Positions 5,416-8,013 of a stretch of DNA of 8,013 bases are shown here, in pieces. The stretch lies in assembly GCA_027489195.1 (NCBI GenBank), contig JAIYAG010000650.1:1-8013 (forward strand), given 5' to 3'. Under the pieces are notes generated by a model, which saw only the letters and a list, made by a program, of their open reading frames with translations, searched no databases and had not been told where the DNA came from. The first letter of the stretch is position 1. The number at the start of each line of letters is the position of its first letter. Made by a program: the position numbers and the translations under genes. The stretch comes from Burkholderiales bacterium (lineage in GTDB: Bacteria; Pseudomonadota; Gammaproteobacteria; Burkholderiales; Burkholderiaceae_E).

Positions 5416-5994
5416 GCCCGGCAGCAGCGCATCGAGCTCGCGGCGCAGCGCCGCGAAGTCCGGTCGGCCCAGCCAGCGGCGCAGGATGCGGCCGTCGGGC
5501 CCGGCCAGCCAGGTGATCGGCGTGCCCTCCACGCCGCCCCAGGCGGCCACCGCCTCGCCCATCGGATCGAGCGCGACCGGGAACGGCAGCCGGCGGGTCG
5601 ACGCGAAGTGCAGCACATGGTCCGGCCGGTCGTAGGGCATGGCCACCGCCACCAGCTCGAGCCCGCGCCCGCGGTAGGCCTCGTAGACCGCGGTCAGCTC
5701 CGGCATCTCGGCCACGCAGACCGCGCAGCTCGTCGCCCAGAAGTTCACCAGCACCGCCTTGCCGCGCAGCTCGACCGGACCGAGGCGGCGGCCGTCGATC
5801 AGCCGGTAGTCCAGCGGCGGCAGGCTGCGCGGTCCGGGCGGGCGGGCCCCTCGCGCCACGACCCAGGCGCCCGCGCCGAGCACCGCGGCAGCGGTCAGCC
5901 CGAGACCGAGACCGACGCCGAGCACGCGGCGTCTACCGGCGGCCGGGACGGCGTCGGGCGGCACGGTGTGGCGGGGCATCGGCGGGGCGGACAT
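5404..5994 (-). CDS. TlpA/ResA-like membrane-anchored thioredoxin
   Basis: This is a 196-residue periplasm-facing thiol-disulfide oxidoreductase. A basic RRR (21-23) and a hydrophobic segment (about 25-47) form an N-terminal membrane anchor or uncleaved signal. The thioredoxin fold follows: VLVNFWATSC (81-90), the active site C90-A-V-C93, EMPEL after it, and the cis-proline P159 in GTPITWL. Such proteins reduce apo-cytochrome c or other periplasmic cysteines, but no partner gene is in view. WATSC with CAVC departs from the usual WCxPC of TlpA/ResA; a serine replacing the second tryptophan is something I associate with betaproteobacterial members. The ATG at 5994 places the anchor near the N-terminus; ATG at 5979 is an alternative, and neither has a clear ribosome site. 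The frame is open much further upstream over the peptidase gene, without thioredoxin similarity. The gene is 40 bases downstream of the M48 gene and probably shares its transcript. Confidence 0.88.
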   Translation of the reverse strand: MSAPPMPRHTVPPDAVPAAGRRRVLGVGLGLGLTAAAVLGAGAWVVARGARPPGPRSLPPLDYRLIDGRRLGPVELRGKAVLVNFWATSCAVCVAEMPELTAVYEAYRGRGLELVAVAMPYDRPDHVLHFASTRRLPFPVALDPMGEAVAAWGGVEGTPITWLAGPDGRILRRWLGRPDFAALRRELDALLPGAAG

Positions 5995-6008
5995 GGGCGC
6001 GGACAGCA

Positions 6009-6030
6009 GGGGCCCAGTGTAGCGGGCCCC
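6009..6030 (-). promoter_or_regulatory. Intercistronic hairpin between the M48 and thioredoxin genes
   Basis: GGGGCCC (6009-6015) and GGGCCCC (6024-6030) form a perfect 7-bp stem with an 8-base loop, wholly inside the 40-base gap. On the - strand the loop holds GCTACACT, whose TACACT (6021-6016) matches four of six -10 positions and lies 21 bases before the thioredoxin ATG. No -35 box accompanies it. The structure could attenuate read-through, stabilise the upstream mRNA, or mark a separate promoter. Confidence 0.35.
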
Positions 6031-6034
6031 GGTC

Positions 6035-8013
6035 TCAGGCGTCCGCGCCGGCCAGCACCTCGTCGGCCTGCTCGTCCCTCGGCGGGCTGCCTGCGACACG
6101 CCTCGTGGCCCAGACCGGACCGTGTGGCGGCAGGCGGGGCGGCGGCGTGTCGATCGCCACGCAGAGCAGGCGCAGGAAGTCGCGGACCTCGTGACCGGCA
6201 TCGGGCGGCAGCAGCGAGACCAGCTGACGCACGAGCAGCGGGCGCGCCAGCGGCGGCAGCAGCGCGGCGCCGCGCATCGCCTGCTCCAGCGTCTCGATGG
6301 TGAGCGGACCGGCGGAACCGCCGATCGGCGCGAGGTCGAGCGCGCGGATCGCGGCGTTGGCGGCGCGGTCGGCCTTCGCCTCGCTGACATGCGCGCAGTG
6401 CGCGACCAGCGCGAACAGCACGCGGATGCCGCGCGCGTCGAGCGCGTCGCCGTGCCCCGCGCGACGCAGGCCACCCGTGCGGCGCGGCTCGAGCCGCAGC
6501 CTCAGGCGCAGCAGCGCGACGTAGATCCATTCCGGCAGGGTCAGGCGGGCATCGTGGTCGACGACGCCCCGCACCGTCGTCAGCAGCGACTCGCGCGCCG
6601 GGCGCGACAGCGGCTGCAGCCGCGCGACCGCGAGTTCCATCAGCGGCCAGCGCAGCCCCCGCAGCACCTCGACCGGCACCGCGGCGACCGCGGCGCGCAG
6701 CGACTCCTGGCGCTGCGCCGCGCAGGCCCAGCCCTCGTCCCAGCGCGGTGCGGGCTGACCCGGCGTCCCGACCAGGGCCGCCACCAGCGCCGCCGCCCCG
6801 GCCGGCTCGCGGGTGGCCTGCACCAGCCGGTCCGCTGCCGCGGCGATCGCCGAGGGGCCGGTCGGGTCGGCGGCGACGACCCGTGCGATCGCGATGACGT
6901 CTCCGGGCGCGGCGCCCCCGCCGCCCGGCACAGCAGCGCCCCCTCCGGGCAAGGCAGCGGCCAGGCCGCGGCCCGACGGCCCGGTCAGGCCCGGCAGGGT
7001 GTCCGCCCACAGCGTGCCCGGCGCCGGGCCGTCGGCGTCGCGCATCCGCGCGAACGCGAGCGCCGCGGTCCCGGTCCGGGCGGGGCCGGGCAGCACCGAG
7101 CGCTCCTCGTCGTCCAGCGCAGCGCCCGCGGACACCGCGAGCGACACGGCCGGCAGCTCGGGTTCACGGCGGTCGGTGTCGGAGAGCTCGGGCGGCTCCA
7201 GCGGCGTCATGTCGCGCCCGTACAGCCGGCGCACCCGCTCGCGCAGCGGCGGATGGGTCTCGAACCAGCGGCCCGACGCGACCCGCCCGACCAGCAGCAG
7301 ATGCGCGACGTTCTGCCAGTACGGATGGCGCAGCGCGGCCGCACGCCGCGGATCGCGCGGGACGGCGCCGGCGGCCGCGGCCTCGCGGGCCAGCACCGCC
7401 GGCAGACCGGCGACCTTGCGCAGCGCGCCGCCGAGCCCGTCGCGCTGGCGGGTGAACGCGACGGCCTGCGCGTCGGCGAAGTACTCGCGCTGGCGCCCGA
7501 TGCCCGCCTGGATCACGAGCGCGGCCAGCTCGCCGAGCGCACCCACCGCCAGCACGATCGCGCCGGTCAGCGCCAGCGGCAGCGCGAGCACCCCTTCGAC
7601 GCCGCGCATCGCGCCGGCCGAGCGCAGCGCGCGCGACAGCATCGAGCGGCCGAACAGCGCCACCCACTGCAGGCCGTGGTTCATGCCGAGCAGCCGGGTG
7701 TTGAGCCGCACGTCGCCGTTGACGATGTGCGAGACCTCGTGCGCGAGCACGCCCTGCAGCTCGTCGCGGCTGAGCCGCACGAGCGCGCCGCGCGTGACCA
7801 CCACCACCGACTGGTTGCGGTCCATGCCCGCAGTCAGCGCGTTGATCGTCGGCTCGTCCTCGAGCACGAACGCGCGCGGCACGCCGATGCGTGCGGCGAT
7901 CGCCAGCTCCTCGAGCAGGTTCTGCAGCCGGCGGTGCAGCGGGTCGTCCAGGGTGTCCACCGCCACCGCGCCGAGCCGCCGCGCGATCAGCGCGCCGTCC
8001 TCCCTCAGTCGCG
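6035..8013 (-). CDS. M48-family membrane zinc metallopeptidase (5' end outside window)
   Basis: The frame is open to the window edge, giving 658 residues without the N-terminus. A GTG at 7966 is in frame, but M48-like sequence continues upstream of it, so the true start lies beyond. Numbering from the edge, the zinc site is H91-E92-V-S-H95 (7741-7727), preceded by DELQGVLA and followed by NGDVRLNTRLLG. The third ligand is E176 in REYFADA, with D180. A hydrophobic segment (about 139-169) lies between them. The active site is HtpX/Ste24-like and should face the cytosol. Residues 343-369 are a Gly/Ala/Pro linker. Residues about 450-625 (PLMELAVARL, TLPEWIYVALL, RDFLRLLCVAIDTP) resemble the TerB-like C-terminal region seen in some bacterial M48 proteins; this is recognition, not a computed match. 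In this family the missing N-terminus usually carries two membrane helices. The substrate is unknown. Confidence 0.9.
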   Translation of the reverse strand, partial: RLREDGALIARRLGAVAVDTLDDPLHRRLQNLLEELAIAARIGVPRAFVLEDEPTINALTAGMDRNQSVVVVTRGALVRLSRDELQGVLAHEVSHIVNGDVRLNTRLLGMNHGLQWVALFGRSMLSRALRSAGAMRGVEGVLALPLALTGAIVLAVGALGELAALVIQAGIGRQREYFADAQAVAFTRQRDGLGGALRKVAGLPAVLAREAAAAGAVPRDPRRAAALRHPYWQNVAHLLLVGRVASGRWFETHPPLRERVRRLYGRDMTPLEPPELSDTDRREPELPAVSLAVSAGAALDDEERSVLPGPARTGTAALAFARMRDADGPAPGTLWADTLPGLTGPSGRGLAAALPGGGAAVPGGGGAAPGDVIAIARVVAADPTGPSAIAAAADRLVQATREPAGAAALVAALVGTPGQPAPRWDEGWACAAQRQESLRAAVAAVPVEVLRGLRWPLMELAVARLQPLSRPARESLLTTVRGVVDHDARLTLPEWIYVALLRLRLRLEPRRTGGLRRAGHGDALDARGIRVLFALVAHCAHVSEAKADRAANAAIRALDLAPIGGSAGPLTIETLEQAMRGAALLPPLARPLLVRQLVSLLPPDAGHEVRDFLRLLCVAIDTPPPRLPPHGPVWATRRVAGSPPRDEQADEVLAGADA

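Noticed and set aside
7964..7966. GTG as the start of the M48 peptidase gene
   Set aside because: The frame stays open to the window edge and the upstream residues continue plausible M48 sequence, so this is an internal valine codon.

Overview
The window is a GC-rich stretch of a bacterial chromosome holding mostly conserved housekeeping genes. Codon third positions are strongly G/C. The order D,D-carboxypeptidase, DUF493 protein, lipB, lipA matches the E. coli order dacA-ybeD-lipB-(ybeF)-lipA. The style of the proteins (LipA ending in RSSYHADQQA, TlpA-like WATSC motif, arginase-like DAHLDAHTPETS motif) suggests a betaproteobacterium, probably Burkholderiales. That is an inference from recognition, not a database match.

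Left block, + strand, 1-2615: a possible last 20 codons of an upstream gene, then a TATAAT box and a perfect stem-loop directly before the ribosome binding site of dacA. Next come dacA (periplasmic D-Ala-D-Ala carboxypeptidase), dat (cytosolic D-amino acid aminotransferase) and ybeD (small DUF493 regulator-like protein), with gaps of only 13 and 34 bases. dacA and dat both concern D-alanine.

Middle, - strand, 2599-3579: an arginase/ureohydrolase-family gene points against ybeD, overlapping it tail-to-tail by 17 bases, and away from lipB. It splits the usual ybeD-lipB neighbourhood. Its metal ligands are intact, but several residues that bind arginine in human arginase are changed.

Lipoate block, + strand, 3745-5375: lipB (octanoyltransferase) and lipA (lipoyl synthase) overlap by 4 bases and form the two-step pathway that puts lipoyl groups on dehydrogenase E2 subunits and GcvH. 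lipB has no Shine-Dalgarno of its own but is preceded by a tiny overlapping ORF. A plausible sigma-70 promoter for lipA lies inside lipB.

Right block, - strand, 5404-8013: an M48-family membrane metallopeptidase, whose 5' end lies beyond the window, is followed 40 bases later by a membrane-anchored TlpA/ResA-like thioredoxin. A perfect 7-bp hairpin sits in the gap. The thioredoxin gene converges on lipA.

No tRNA, rRNA, CRISPR, IS element or phage gene was seen, and no stretch over 300 bases lacks a gene. I found no evidence of a wholly new system; the best leads are the atypical arginase-family enzyme and several regulatory structures.
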